A stretch of DNA of 59,242 nt, taken from the NCBI GenBank assembly GCA_030824585.1, contig JAVBXM010000247.1:1-59242 (forward strand). Reading direction: 5' to 3'. Below the pieces are notes generated by a model that was not told the origin of the DNA, made no database searches, and saw only the letters and a list, made by a program, of their open reading frames with translations. Below, piece after piece: positions 25,313 through 36,984 of this stretch; the stretch's first letter is position 1, and each line of letters starts with the position of its first letter. The DNA comes from Phaeospirillum sp. (lineage in GTDB: Bacteria > Pseudomonadota > Alphaproteobacteria > Rhodospirillales > Magnetospirillaceae). The position numbers and the translations under genes were made by a program.

Positions 25313-26185
25313 ATGTCAGTCCTCCCCTTCGACGACCGCGACGGCTTTCTCTGGCTCGACGGCAAGCTGGTTCCCTGGCGCGACGCCAAGATCCACGTGC
25401 TGACCCATGGCCTGCATTACGGGTCCTGTGTATTCGAAGGTGAGCGGGTGTATGGCGGCAAGGTGTTCAAGCTGCGCGAGCATTCCCAGCGCCTGATCGA
25501 ATCCGGCCGTATCCTCGGCTTCGAGGTGCCGTGGACCGCGGAACAGATCGACGAGGCCACCATGGCGACCGTCAAGGCCAACAACATCGTCGACGGCTAT
25601 GTCCGCCCGGTGGCGTGGCGCGGCAGCGAGATGATGGGCGTGGCCGCCCAGTCCACCAAGATCCGCTTCGCGGTGGCCACCTGGTCGTGGCCCAGCTACT
25701 GGAGCCCCGAGGCCCGCATGAAGGGCATTCGCCTCAACGTCTCCACCTGGAAGCGTCCCCATCCCGAGACGGCGCCGACCGCGTCCAAGGCGGCGGGCCT
25801 GTACATGATCTGCACCATGAGCAAGCACAAGGCCGAGGGTGACGGGTACGAGGACTCCCTGATGCTCGACTGGCGCGGCCAAGTCGCCGAGGCCACCGGC
25901 GCCAATATCTTCTTCGTGTTCGGCAATGAGCTGCACACCCCCACCCCCGATTGCTTCCTGAACGGCATCACCCGCCAGACGGTGATCGAGCTGGCCAAGA
26001 AGCGGGGCATCAAGGTGGTGGAGCGGGCCATTTTCCCCGAGGACATGGCCAAGGCGTCCGAATGCTTCCTCACCGGTACCGCCGCCGAGGTGACTCCGGT
26101 GCGCGAGATTGGAACCTACACCTTCACGCCGGGCGATATTACGCGTCAATTGATAACGGATTATGACGCACTGGTGCGTGCCTAG
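25313..26185 (+). CDS. ilvE: Branched-chain amino acid aminotransferase
   Basis: PLP-dependent class IV aminotransferase, 290 residues, that makes or degrades Leu, Ile and Val. It has the N-terminal HGLHYGSCVFEGER block, ASKAAGLY around the catalytic-lysine region, EATGANIFFV, and the C-terminal ECFLTGTAAEVTPV that holds cofactor phosphate. ATG at 25313 is the natural family start; the frame is open for over 500 codons upstream by chance. Divergent from marR. A D-amino-acid aminotransferase is the alternative, less likely from the motifs. Confidence 0.92.
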   Translation: MSVLPFDDRDGFLWLDGKLVPWRDAKIHVLTHGLHYGSCVFEGERVYGGKVFKLREHSQRLIESGRILGFEVPWTAEQIDEATMATVKANNIVDGYVRPVAWRGSEMMGVAAQSTKIRFAVATWSWPSYWSPEARMKGIRLNVSTWKRPHPETAPTASKAAGLYMICTMSKHKAEGDGYEDSLMLDWRGQVAEATGANIFFVFGNELHTPTPDCFLNGITRQTVIELAKKRGIKVVERAIFPEDMAKASECFLTGTAAEVTPVREIGTYTFTPGDITRQLITDYDALVRA

Positions 26186-26339
26186 GTAATAGGCGGTCGC
26201 GGCGCTCTCAAGATTTTCCACGGACCAACGGAAAGCCGGTATTTTCTTTTCTGGGCTTTCGTAATAGGCTCCGCATGGGAATTAGAATGGGCGCTGCGAC
26301 CGGACCGGGCCGGCCGCGATTGAACGGGTGGGAGTCTCC

Positions 26340-28046
26340 GTGTCGCACGCTTGGCAGAATCTTCGGCTGTCTAGCCGTTTCATGCTCATTGTCGGGGCCG
26401 GCGTCGTCATTCTGATCGCCGCTGTCGTCCTCACCATCGCCCGGTTCGAGCGCGCCGAAATGGAGCGCCAGTTGCAGCAGCTCTCGGCCAACGAGATGAC
26501 CTCGCTGCACGCCCTGATCCTCAACGTCATGGCCAAGCGGCCCGAGGATGGCGACAACGTCGGCATCGCCGTCTTCAACAACTGGTTCGATTCGCGCAAC
26601 ATCCACTATCCCGGCAAGGTGTGGAGCGCCTGGGGGCCCAAGGTGGCCGCCCATATGAAGGAAGTCGAGCCCGACAAGCCGGTCAAGCTGCCCAAGGACG
26701 ACGTCGACCGCGAGGCCTTCGAAACCAAGGTGGCGGTCGGGCGGTTCGAGGACGGTTTCTACCGCTATTCGCTGCCCATCGTGCTGGGCGTCACCGACGG
26801 CGCCAAGGACGAGGTCTGCCACGCCTGTCACGGCGGCATGGGCATGAATGACGGCGACGTCATCGCCGTGCTGTCCTCGTCGCTGTCCACCGCCGAATCC
26901 GAGGCGCGCCTGCATCAGGTGCTGACCTGGCTGGTGGTGGGCGGCATCATCGCCACCGTGCTGGCGGTGTTCGGCGTGCGCACCATCTTGAAGCGGATCA
27001 TCGCCGACCCCATCGAGGACATGACCGTGCGCATGGAGCAACTGGCGCGCGGCGACGTCTCGGTGGGCGTGCCCGCCCTGGAGCGCAGGGACGAGGTGGG
27101 TGACATCGCCCGCGCCGTCCAGGTCTTCAAGGACAACACCATCGCCAAGCAGCAGATGGAGGTGGAGGCCCAGGCCGCCGCCGCCGCGCGGGAACAGCGC
27201 ATGCATCGGCTGGAGGACCTGATCGCCGCCTTCGACAAGGCGGTGACGGCGGTGCTGGATTCGGTCTCGGCCTCGGCGCAGCAGATGATCCAGACGGCGC
27301 GCAGCATGGTGAGTTCCGCCGATCAGGCGCTGGAGAAGGCCAATACCGCCGCGCATCAGGCCAGCGAGGCCAACCACAATGTCAGCACCGTGGCCGCCGC
27401 CGCCGAGGAACTGAGTTCCTCCATCAACGAGATCGCCCAGCAGGTGGGCATGTCCAACCAGGTGGCGGTCTCCGCCACCAAGGAGGCGGACTCGGTCAAT
27501 ACCAGGGTGCAGGGGCTGGCCGGCGCCGCCGACAAGATCGGCGAGATCGTCGAGATGATCACCGGCATCGCCGAGCAGACCAACCTGCTGGCGCTCAACG
27601 CCACCGTTGAGGCGGCCCGCGCCGGCGAGGCGGGCAAGGGCTTCAACGTGGTGGCGTCCGAGGTCAAGAACCTCGCCCGCCAGACCGTGGGCGCCACCGA
27701 GGACATCGCGTCGCAGGTCAACACCATCCAGCAGGAAACCGACAAGACGGTCCGCGCCATCCGCGGCATCAACACCACCATCTCGTCCATGGACGGCATC
27801 ACCACCGCCATCGCCTCGGCCATCGAGGAGCAGGGCGCCGCCACCCAGGAGATCGCGCGCAACATCGACCACGCCGCCTCGGGGACCAAGTTCGTCTACG
27901 AGAACATCAACGCGGTGACCCAGACCATCCACGAGACCGACCAGTCGGCCAAGGATGTGCTGGGGGCGGTGGAGACCCTGCAGCGCCAGGCCATGACGCT
28001 GCGGGCCGAGGTCGACCGCTTCCTGAACGGCATCCGCGAGGCCTGA
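26340..28046 (+). CDS. Methyl-accepting chemotaxis protein with periplasmic CxxCH haem motif
   Basis: 568 residues from GTG 26340 (GGGAG 5 nt upstream; GTG at 26328 is an alternative). Membrane segment 1 (about 14-35), a periplasmic domain of about 155 residues, membrane segment 2 (about 192-212), HAMP, and a C-terminal MCP signalling domain with [12 protein letters not shown]. The periplasmic domain has C160-H-A-C163-H164, a c-type haem attachment motif, like the Tll0287/DUF3365 sensor fold. It probably senses redox state, O2 or NO and steers motility. No CheW-binding pentapeptide for methyltransferase was seen at the C-terminus. Confidence 0.88.
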   Translation: MSHAWQNLRLSSRFMLIVGAGVVILIAAVVLTIARFERAEMERQLQQLSANEMTSLHALILNVMAKRPEDGDNVGIAVFNNWFDSRNIHYPGKVWSAWGPKVAAHMKEVEPDKPVKLPKDDVDREAFETKVAVGRFEDGFYRYSLPIVLGVTDGAKDEVCHACHGGMGMNDGDVIAVLSSSLSTAESEARLHQVLTWLVVGGIIATVLAVFGVRTILKRIIADPIEDMTVRMEQLARGDVSVGVPALERRDEVGDIARAVQVFKDNTIAKQQMEVEAQAAAAAREQRMHRLEDLIAAFDKAVTAVLDSVSASAQQMIQTARSMVSSADQALEKANTAAHQASEANHNVSTVAAAAEELSSSINEIAQQVGMSNQVAVSATKEADSVNTRVQGLAGAADKIGEIVEMITGIAEQTNLLALNATVEAARAGEAGKGFNVVASEVKNLARQTVGATEDIASQVNTIQQETDKTVRAIRGINTTISSMDGITTAIASAIEEQGAATQEIARNIDHAASGTKFVYENINAVTQTIHETDQSAKDVLGAVETLQRQAMTLRAEVDRFLNGIREA

Positions 28047-28164
28047 TCCGGACGCGGGAAAGGGAGGGCGGTGTTTCCGCCTTCCATTCCGGAGCGATTC
28101 CAGGTAACTCTATGGCCCACAAGGTATTGAAGGGTACCCCGGATCGGGGCACTAGGGGGTGTTG

Positions 28165-28356
28165 ATGAGCCTGCCAAAGACCGTGCTCGATTGCCCGCAC
28201 TGCCAACAGAGCAGCGACCATCGGGTCCATTCCTATGGTGATGGAACCGCCATCGTGTGGTGCGGCTCGTGCCATAACCCGCGTGAGCTGCTGATGGCCC
28301 AACTGCGCCGCATGGCCAACCAAGGCGGACGCCTGGCGACCATCGCGGCCGAATAG
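28165..28356 (+). CDS. Small zinc-ribbon protein
   Basis: 63 residues with C10-x2-C13 and C33-x2-C36, a single zinc ribbon, then a basic amphipathic helix (RELLMAQLRRMANQGGRL). ATG at 28165 follows AGGGGG with 5-nt spacing. No family recognised. It lies alone between a chemoreceptor and an HD-GYP regulator; a role with nucleic acid or protein is a guess. Confidence 0.6.
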   Translation: MSLPKTVLDCPHCQQSSDHRVHSYGDGTAIVWCGSCHNPRELLMAQLRRMANQGGRLATIAAE

Positions 28357-28434
28357 CCGGGCTTCATCCCGTCTTCCGCGATTCCAGCTTGCCATATGAG
28401 GCGGGGTTTGCTGTCGGAGGCGGGGCCGCCCGCC

Positions 28435-29460
28435 TCATAGCGGCGGCGATGCATCCTCGTCGAGGATGCCGGCCCCTTTTTCTTCCACGACATCGATGCA
28501 GGCCTGGACGACCGCCGGATCGTAGCGGCTGCCGGAATGGTCCCGCAGTTCCTGGACGGCCACGTCCAGGCCCAGGGCCGGCCGGTAGGGGCGGTGGGAC
28601 GAGATGGCTTCCAGCACGTCGGCCACGGCGATGATCCGCGATTCCAAGATGATCTCGTCGCCCTTGAGGCCCAGGGGATAGCCGCTGCCGTCCAGCCGCT
28701 CGTGGTGCTGGCGGATCATGTCGGCCACCGGCCAGGGGAATTCGATGTCCTTCATGATCTCCCAGCCCATCTGGGGGTGCATGCGGATCACCTTGTGCAC
28801 TTCGGCCGACAGCTTGCCGGGGCGCGAGAGGAATTCGGCCGGGATGTGGATCTTGCCGATGTCGTGCAGCAATCCCCCGGTGCGCAGTCCTTCCACCACC
28901 GCCTCGGACAGGCCCATCCGCCGCCCGATGGCGGTGGACAATTGCGCCACCCGGCGCTGGTGGCCGGTGGTGTAGGGGTCGCGCATCTCGAGCGTCAGCG
29001 ACAGCGAGCGGACGGTCTGGAGCAGCACCCGCTTCAGGCGTTCGGCGGTGGTGCGGCGCTCCTCCTCCACCGCCTTGCGCTCGATGGCGTAGAGGATGGT
29101 GCGGCGGATCAGGTTGCCGTCGCCCTGGCCCTTGACCAGATAGTCCTGGCAGCCGTGCTGCAGGGCCAGCAATCCCATGGATTCGTCGTCCAGCCCGGTG
29201 CAGATGACGATGGGCAGGGTCGGCGCCGCGGCGCGCAGCCGCTCCACCGTCTCGATGCCATGGGCGTCGGGCAGCGACAGGTCGAGAAGGACGGCGTCGG
29301 GGGGCTTGGCGGCGGTATCGGCGATGGCCTCGCCCAGGGTGGAGGCGCGGCGGCAATTGAAGCCCCCCACCTCGCTCAGCAGCAATTCGATCAGGCGGGC
29401 GTCGGCGGGATTGTCCTCGATGACCAGCAGGTCCACGGGGCTCGATCGCATATCGGTCAT
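28435..29460 (-). CDS. Response regulator with HD-GYP phosphodiesterase output
   Basis: 341 residues: receiver domain with EDN acid pocket and AVLLDLSLPD, a linker helix, then an HD-GYP domain with LLHDIGKIHIP and RLDGSGYPLGLKG. It should hydrolyse cyclic di-GMP when phosphorylated. The long open frame begins further up at 29550, but ATG 29460 begins just before the receiver fold. The single gene lies between two chemoreceptors, so it may link the same stimuli to the motile-sessile switch. Confidence 0.88.
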   Translation of the reverse strand: MTDMRSSPVDLLVIEDNPADARLIELLLSEVGGFNCRRASTLGEAIADTAAKPPDAVLLDLSLPDAHGIETVERLRAAAPTLPIVICTGLDDESMGLLALQHGCQDYLVKGQGDGNLIRRTILYAIERKAVEEERRTTAERLKRVLLQTVRSLSLTLEMRDPYTTGHQRRVAQLSTAIGRRMGLSEAVVEGLRTGGLLHDIGKIHIPAEFLSRPGKLSAEVHKVIRMHPQMGWEIMKDIEFPWPVADMIRQHHERLDGSGYPLGLKGDEIILESRIIAVADVLEAISSHRPYRPALGLDVAVQELRDHSGSRYDPAVVQACIDVVEEKGAGILDEDASPPL

Positions 29461-29834
29461 TTCGAGATCCCGTGTCAGGTGCATCGAGAATATCCCCGCC
29501 CCGTCGGACGCTATCGGGCCGAAGCCCGAGGTACTCCAATGTTGTGGCATAATGTAGCGAGGATGTTAAGGGGGGTGACGTGGTGGCAGAGTTGTCCATT
29601 ATGCACTTTGAGATATTGATCAGTCATTTGGATGCTGCATTCTTGATTAAGGTCATGTGACTGAAAAACATGAATATTCTGCGCATAAATCAATGGTAGA
29701 AACGCACGTTGCCATGGATAAACTCCTTTAAAAAGGGTTAATCTAGGCCCAATGTAATAGGGTGGCCTGTGCGGGTGGTGTGGACCTCTGGGATGGGCTG
29801 GGGGGCTCGCAAGGCCGATCGAGGGAGGTGTCCC
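29461..29834. other. AT-rich intergenic region between HD-GYP gene and chemoreceptor
   Basis: 374 bp that must hold divergent promoters. 29535-29760 is clearly richer in A+T than the flanks. It has CTCCTTTAAAAAGGGTT (29727-29743), a near-palindrome, but no ORF of credible length, no sigma-54 box and no structured RNA that I can support. Confidence 0.5.
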
Positions 29835-31529
29835 ATGGGCGGATTGAAATTGGGGATCGGTGCCAAGATCTGGGCGCTGGTTGCCTTGCTGGTGGCGGGG
29901 TTGGGCCTGCTGACCGCGCAAAGCCTGTCGTCGTTGCGAGATACCCTGGTGGAGGATCGCCGACAGTCGTTGAAGCAACTGGTCGAAACGGCGAACAGCA
30001 TCGTCGCCGGCTATCAGGCCCGCGCCGCCAAGGGCGAACTGAGCGAGGACGACGCCAAGGCCTTGGCCAAGACCGCCTTGCAGTTCATCCGCTACGGCAA
30101 GAACGACTATGTCTTCATCAATAATTACCAGTACAGCGCGGTGATGCACCCGCTGCGTCCCGAGATGGTCGGGCAGGACCAGTCGCAGATGAAGGACCCC
30201 AACGGTGTCTTCATCACTCGCGAGATGGTCGATACCTCGCGCAAGGACGGCGGCGGCTACGTCTATTACCACTGGCCGCGGGTCAAGGATCAGCCGCCGG
30301 TGCCCAAGATGGTCTATGTCGCCGATTTCAAGCCGTGGAGCTGGGTGATCGGCACCGGCGTCTACATCGACGACATCGACGAGGCCTACCGTACCAAGAT
30401 GATCGACATCGGCATGAAGGCGGCCGCCCTCGGCTTGCTGGCGGCGGTGGTGGCGGTGCTGATCGCCCGGTCCATCACCGGGCCGCTGGGCCGGCTGGTG
30501 ACCCGCATGCGGGCCCTGGCCGACGGCGACATCGCCCACGAGGTCCAGGGCACCGAGCGGCAGGACGAGATGGGGGCCCTGGCCCGTGCCATGGAGGTGT
30601 TCCGGGGCAGCGCCATCGAGAACCGCCGGCTGCTCGACCAGCAGGAGCAGCTCAAGCAGGCCGCCGCCCAGGAGCGCAACCGCACGCTGCGCGACATGGC
30701 CGAGGGGCTGGAGCGCCGGGTCAAGGTGGCGGTGGAGGCCATCAGCCGGGTGGGCCAGCGCCTGAACGGCGCGTCCAGCGCCATGACCCACACGGCGGAG
30801 CAGACCTCCGAGCAGACCAGCGCGGTGGTCGCCGCCACCGAGCAGACTTCCGGCAACGTGCAGACCGTGGCTTCGGCCGCCGAGGAATTGAGCGCGTCCG
30901 GCAACGAGATCAGCCGCCAGGTGGCCCTGACCGCCGATATCGCGCGCGCCGCCGCCGAGGAGGCGGAGCAGACCAATTCCATGGTGTCGGCCCTGGCCGC
31001 CGCCGCCGGCCGCATCGGCGAGGTGGTGCAACTGATCGACGCCATCGCCGGCCAGACCAACCTGCTGGCGCTCAACGCCACCATCGAGGCGGCCCGCGCC
31101 GGCGAGGCCGGCAAGGGCTTCGCGGTGGTGGCCGGCGAGGTCAAGACCCTGGCCAACCAGACCGCCAAGGCCACCCAGGAGATCACCACCCAGATCACCG
31201 CGGTCCAGGCGGAGACCACCAAGGCGGTGGCGGCCATCCGTCACATCGGCGAGACCATCAACCGGGTCGACGAGGCGACGTCCTCCATCGCCAGCGCGGT
31301 GGAGGAGCAAAACGCCGCCATCCATGAGATCACCCGCAGCGTGCAGGAAGCGGCGCGCGGCACCCGCGAGGTGGCCGAGCATATCGGCAAGGTGGAGGAG
31401 GGCACCAACACCTCGCGCTCCGCCGCCGAGGAAGTGGCCGGCTCGGCCAGCGAGATGGTGACCCAGAACGGCACCCTGACCCGCGAAATCGACGATTTCC
31501 TGCGGGAAATCCGGGCCCAGGCGGTGTAG
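29835..31529 (+). CDS. Methyl-accepting chemotaxis protein with single Cache domain
   Basis: 564 residues starting at ATG 29835, with GAGGGAGG upstream. Membrane segment 1 (about 9-30), an sCache_2 ligand-binding domain (about 35-185; motifs [35 protein letters not shown]), membrane segment 2 (about 192-212), HAMP, and an MCP domain with [12 protein letters not shown]. Such Cache domains bind small carboxylates or amino acids in the periplasm. Followed by a strong terminator, so it is a single-gene unit. Confidence 0.9.
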   Translation: MGGLKLGIGAKIWALVALLVAGLGLLTAQSLSSLRDTLVEDRRQSLKQLVETANSIVAGYQARAAKGELSEDDAKALAKTALQFIRYGKNDYVFINNYQYSAVMHPLRPEMVGQDQSQMKDPNGVFITREMVDTSRKDGGGYVYYHWPRVKDQPPVPKMVYVADFKPWSWVIGTGVYIDDIDEAYRTKMIDIGMKAAALGLLAAVVAVLIARSITGPLGRLVTRMRALADGDIAHEVQGTERQDEMGALARAMEVFRGSAIENRRLLDQQEQLKQAAAQERNRTLRDMAEGLERRVKVAVEAISRVGQRLNGASSAMTHTAEQTSEQTSAVVAATEQTSGNVQTVASAAEELSASGNEISRQVALTADIARAAAEEAEQTNSMVSALAAAAGRIGEVVQLIDAIAGQTNLLALNATIEAARAGEAGKGFAVVAGEVKTLANQTAKATQEITTQITAVQAETTKAVAAIRHIGETINRVDEATSSIASAVEEQNAAIHEITRSVQEAARGTREVAEHIGKVEEGTNTSRSAAEEVAGSASEMVTQNGTLTREIDDFLREIRAQAV

Positions 31530-31551
31530 GAAACGGCTTGCGCCAAAGAAC

Positions 31552-31585
31552 AAGGGGCGGCTCCTCGCGGGGCCGCCCCTTTTTT
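31552..31585 (+). terminator. Intrinsic terminator after the Cache chemoreceptor
   Basis: GGGGCGGC (31554-31561) pairs with GCCGCCCC (31572-31579), followed by six T. It may also serve the convergent aspartate aminotransferase gene. Confidence 0.85.
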
Positions 31586-31605
31586 CATGCCGTTTCGGCG
31601 AAAGG

Positions 31606-34159
<2,554 letters not shown>

Positions 34160-34567
34160 TCACCCCTCGGCGAGCAGGGCGCGGCCCGTCTCGCCGCCGT
34201 CGCCGTCCAGGCGTTCGGCGATGACCCGCTCCATGCCCTCCGCCAGCCGGACCATGCGGGCCACGGCCTCGGAATCCGGGGCGGTTCCGGCCTCGATCAG
34301 CCGGCACAGCCGGTTTCCCAGTTCACTGACCAGGGGATAGCCGAACGTGGCGGCCTGCCCCTTCATGTCGTGGCTGATGGTGAACAGGCGCGGCAGCAGC
34401 AGGCCGAAATCGGCCCCGGGGGCCTGGATCTCGCCCAGGCAGGTCCGCAGCCGCGCGGCATCGGCGGCGGCCCAGTCCATGTAGCGGCCGGATAATCCGG
34501 CCAGGGCCGCCTCGGCGCGCGCCAGGATTTCGGGGGGAAGTTCGGGAAGGTCGCCGTTTCCGGCCAT
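34160..34567 (-). CDS. Histidine phosphotransfer (HPt) protein
   Basis: 135-residue helical HPt domain with the phospho-acceptor in SHDMKG (H66, K69, G70). It starts 6 nt after the receiver-domain gene at 34574-34993 and ends within 1 nt of the convergent Sel1 gene. With that receiver protein it forms a phosphorelay pair without a nearby hybrid kinase. Confidence 0.85.
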   Translation of the reverse strand: MAGNGDLPELPPEILARAEAALAGLSGRYMDWAAADAARLRTCLGEIQAPGADFGLLLPRLFTISHDMKGQAATFGYPLVSELGNRLCRLIEAGTAPDSEAVARMVRLAEGMERVIAERLDGDGGETGRALLAEG

Positions 34568-34573
34568 AGGGAC

Positions 34574-34993
34574 TTATTCCGCGGCTTGTTCCGCCGATTC
34601 CTTGCGCCGGCGATCCAATTCGATCAGGTCGGTGGCGCGGGTGATGATTTCAACGGCCGAGATGGGCTTGGCGATGATTTCGTCGATGCCGGTCTCCACC
34701 GCCGATTCCAGTACGGCGTGGTGCAGGGTCGGGCTGATGGCCAGCACCGGCACGTCGGCGCGGCCGATCTCGCCCCGGCGCAGCCGGTGGAGGAACAGCA
34801 CCCCCTCGGTCGGGTCGTCGCACCAATCCATGATGACCAGGTGGGGAGCCCGCTCCGCCACCAGCGTCGCCGCCTGTTGCGGCGTGCGGGCCTCGACCAC
34901 CTCGTGGGCGGGCACCGCTCCCATCAACGTGCCGATCAGCCGCCGCATATGGGCGTTCGGTTCGATGATCAAGACGCAGACGCGCCGGCTCAT
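34574..34993 (-). CDS. Stand-alone receiver-domain protein
   Basis: 139 residues, CheY-like receiver only. The phospho-acceptor is probably in VIMDWCDD (about 55) and the Lys in IAKPIS (about 109), but the acid pocket reads IIEPN, so one of the usual two acidic residues is replaced by Pro. It may still take phosphate or may work as a pseudo-receiver. It is co-transcribed with the HPt protein. A charged C-terminal helix follows the domain. Confidence 0.82.
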   Translation of the reverse strand: MSRRVCVLIIEPNAHMRRLIGTLMGAVPAHEVVEARTPQQAATLVAERAPHLVIMDWCDDPTEGVLFLHRLRRGEIGRADVPVLAISPTLHHAVLESAVETGIDEIIAKPISAVEIITRATDLIELDRRRKESAEQAAE

Positions 34994-35227
34994 ACCGCTC
35001 TCCCCCGAGACGTGGGGTGCTTCGACCCCTTGGCCGCCGCACCGCGCATTTCCCTTCCCTGTTCCGGCTCATTGACCGGATTACGGACGCTTTTGCAGCT
35101 TATCCGGTGAATACCCTAACACCAGAGGCGTGTCCGGGAAAATCGAGCCTCTAGTATTACGTAGATTCACGCCAAAGGGAGAGGGGCGAAGGCATGGGTC
35201 TTGCCTAACCGTCCGTCAGGGGTAACC
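34994..35227. other. Divergent intergenic region, receiver gene to lipoprotein gene
   Basis: AGAGGC and GCCTCT arms about 17 bp apart near 35125-35155 form an inverted repeat, without a U tract. No recognisable promoter consensus could be assigned with confidence. Confidence 0.3.
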
Positions 35228-35770
35228 ATGGAAGGCATGATGAAGAAGCTCCTCTCGCTGGGCGCCGCCGCCCTTGCCGCCCTGGTGGGCGGATGCGGCG
35301 ACGGCCCCTCCACGGTGCCGGGTGGCTATCGCAATGCCGCCACCTGGAGCACGTTCTTCGCCGCCACCTCGTCCGGCCCGCTGCTTCTTGAGGTGCACGG
35401 CAATCCCTTCGGCGATCCGGCCGCCGAACTGCGGGCGCGGGTGGCCCGGGCCATGTCCGCCGCCATTCCCGCCCGGCCCTTCACCATGACCACCGACGCC
35501 CAGGCGGCACCGGCGCCCAAGGTTCGGGTGGTGGTGGCGCTGGGGGCGCCGCCCTCCCTGGATGCCGCCGAACTGTGCGGCGGCAAGGTGGCGACGGCCG
35601 CCGCCGGGGCCGATGGCGGGCGGGTGGAACTGCTGGCCGCCTTCTGCGACGGCGGCTCGCTGCTGTCCTCGGTGCGGGGCTGGGTGGGCAAGGTGGACGG
35701 TTCCGACGATGCCCGCTTCGCCCGCTTGCTGGGACAGGTCATGCGGGAACTGGCGGGCGATCCCCAATGA
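35228..35770 (+). CDS. Putative lipoprotein of unknown function
   Basis: 180 residues. The start ATG 35228 has AGGGG 5-6 nt upstream. The signal sequence ends in the lipobox LVGG-C23, so the mature protein should be acylated and anchored to the outer or inner membrane. The rest is a small Ala/Gly-rich domain with two later cysteines (LCGG, FCDGG). No family recognised. Confidence 0.65.
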   Translation: MEGMMKKLLSLGAAALAALVGGCGDGPSTVPGGYRNAATWSTFFAATSSGPLLLEVHGNPFGDPAAELRARVARAMSAAIPARPFTMTTDAQAAPAPKVRVVVALGAPPSLDAAELCGGKVATAAAGADGGRVELLAAFCDGGSLLSSVRGWVGKVDGSDDARFARLLGQVMRELAGDPQ

Positions 35771-35926
35771 GCCCGGACGACCGGCCCGACGGGCTGGAGG
35801 CCATGCCGGCCGGGGAGGAGCAGGGAGAGGAGTTTGCCCCCTGACTCCGTTCGGAATCCGAAACGTGACTTTTGTTAAAGAATGCGTTAACCTAGTCCCC
35901 TAAATGTTCGCCAGAAAGGCAGGACC

Positions 35927-36151
35927 ATGGACGCATCATCCGTCGGTGCCGGGAATTCGGCGCTCTATCTTCAGCGGGCCGCTGCTGGTTTGCAGGCGCC
36001 GCTGACGGCTATCAAGCAGGAAGAGATGGCTGCCCAGGCGATCGCCCAGGTGTTGACCCAGGGCGGCCAAACGGCGCAGCAGGCCACCGCCGTCGCCGAT
36101 GCCGCCGCGAAAAGCGGTGCGCTGGGCCAGGTTCTGGACATCTCGGTCTAG
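35927..36151 (+). CDS. Small YjfB-like protein (putative motility protein family)
   Basis: 74 residues, starting at ATG 35927 after AGGCAGGA. The N-terminal MDASS, the mostly helical Ala/Gln-rich middle and the C-terminal LDISV match the layout of the YjfB/putative motility protein family. The resemblance is short and function unknown. It is a single gene between a lipoprotein and a convergent dehydratase gene. Confidence 0.5.
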   Translation: MDASSVGAGNSALYLQRAAAGLQAPLTAIKQEEMAAQAIAQVLTQGGQTAQQATAVADAAAKSGALGQVLDISV

Positions 36152-36168
36152 CGCGGGGCCGCCGCCGG

Positions 36169-36474
36169 TCATCCCGCCTTGGTATGGCCGGCCGCGCCGT
36201 CGATGGCGCGGGCCAGATCGATGTCCTTTCGCGTCACTCCCCCCGCGTCATGGGTGGAAAGCGTGACGTCGACCCGATTCCACACATTGAACCACTCGGG
36301 GTGATGATTCATCCGCTCGGCGACCAGGGCGATTCGCGTCATGAAGGCGAAGGCCTCGGCGAAGTCGCCGAAGCGCAGCGAGCGTCGGATGGCGTCGCGC
36401 CCCTCCGCCTCGGTCCAGCCGTTCAGTTCGGCCAGGGCGCGGATTCGCTCGTCTTCGCTCAGCTTGCCGCTCAT
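36169..36474 (-). CDS. phhB: Pterin-4a-carbinolamine dehydratase
   Basis: 101-residue PCD/DCoH protein. The catalytic histidines lie in [21 protein letters not shown], the family signature. It dehydrates 4a-hydroxytetrahydropterin, recycling the cofactor of aromatic amino acid hydroxylases; in bacteria without such an enzyme it may support molybdopterin or pterin metabolism. No hydroxylase gene is seen in this window. Confidence 0.93.
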   Translation of the reverse strand: MSGKLSEDERIRALAELNGWTEAEGRDAIRRSLRFGDFAEAFAFMTRIALVAERMNHHPEWFNVWNRVDVTLSTHDAGGVTRKDIDLARAIDGAAGHTKAG

Positions 36475-36576
36475 CGCCGTGCCTCCTCGAGGATGCGCCG
36501 TGCCGCCGACGGCGCACCGCTATCATGAGAGTGGGGACCCCTGGTGCCGGCCGCAAGGACGAGGTAGATTCTCCTC

Positions 36577-36984
36577 ATGAGTAGAGTCATGCCCCACCAC
36601 AGCACGCCCCCCAGCATGGCCGACCTGGAAACCATCGCCCAGGCCGCCTTCGCCGATATTCCCGAGGAACTGCGCCACTACGCCGCCGACGTGGTGATCC
36701 GCGTCGACGACTTCCCCGACGAGGAGGTGGAGCGCGAGATGGACCTGGAAAGTCCGTTCGACCTCCTGGGGCTGTATCGCGGTTCCGCCATGGACATCCA
36801 CGCATTCGGCGGCGTGCCGGGCGACGTGGACATGATCTTCCTCTATCGCCGTCCCATCCTGGATTACTGGTGCGAAACCGGCGAGGACCTGTCCACCCTG
36901 GTCAAGCATGTGCTGATCCACGAGATCGGCCATCATTTCGGCCTGTCCGACGACGACATGCAGCGCATCGAGGATGAAGCGTGA
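36577..36984 (+). CDS. Minimal zinc metallopeptidase (MMP-like domain)
   Basis: 135 residues with HEIGH at 115-119, extended to H-E-x2-H-x2-G-x2-D (G122, D125), the zinc-binding motif of a minimal metzincin-like family often annotated as metallopeptidase family protein. No signal peptide, so it is cytoplasmic. Its stop codon overlaps the GTG start of the Lon-like protease by 4 nt (GTGA), which ties the two peptidases together. Confidence 0.85.
   Translation: MSRVMPHHSTPPSMADLETIAQAAFADIPEELRHYAADVVIRVDDFPDEEVEREMDLESPFDLLGLYRGSAMDIHAFGGVPGDVDMIFLYRRPILDYWCETGEDLSTLVKHVLIHEIGHHFGLSDDDMQRIEDEA

Noticed and set aside
23675-26185. 836-codon plus-strand frame ending in ilvE
   Set aside because: Only the last 290 codons from ATG 25313 match the aminotransferase; the remainder is antisense to envZ, ompR and marR.
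29511-29627. Short minus-strand ORF in the AT-rich gap
   Set aside because: 38 codons with no ribosome site or recognisable pattern.
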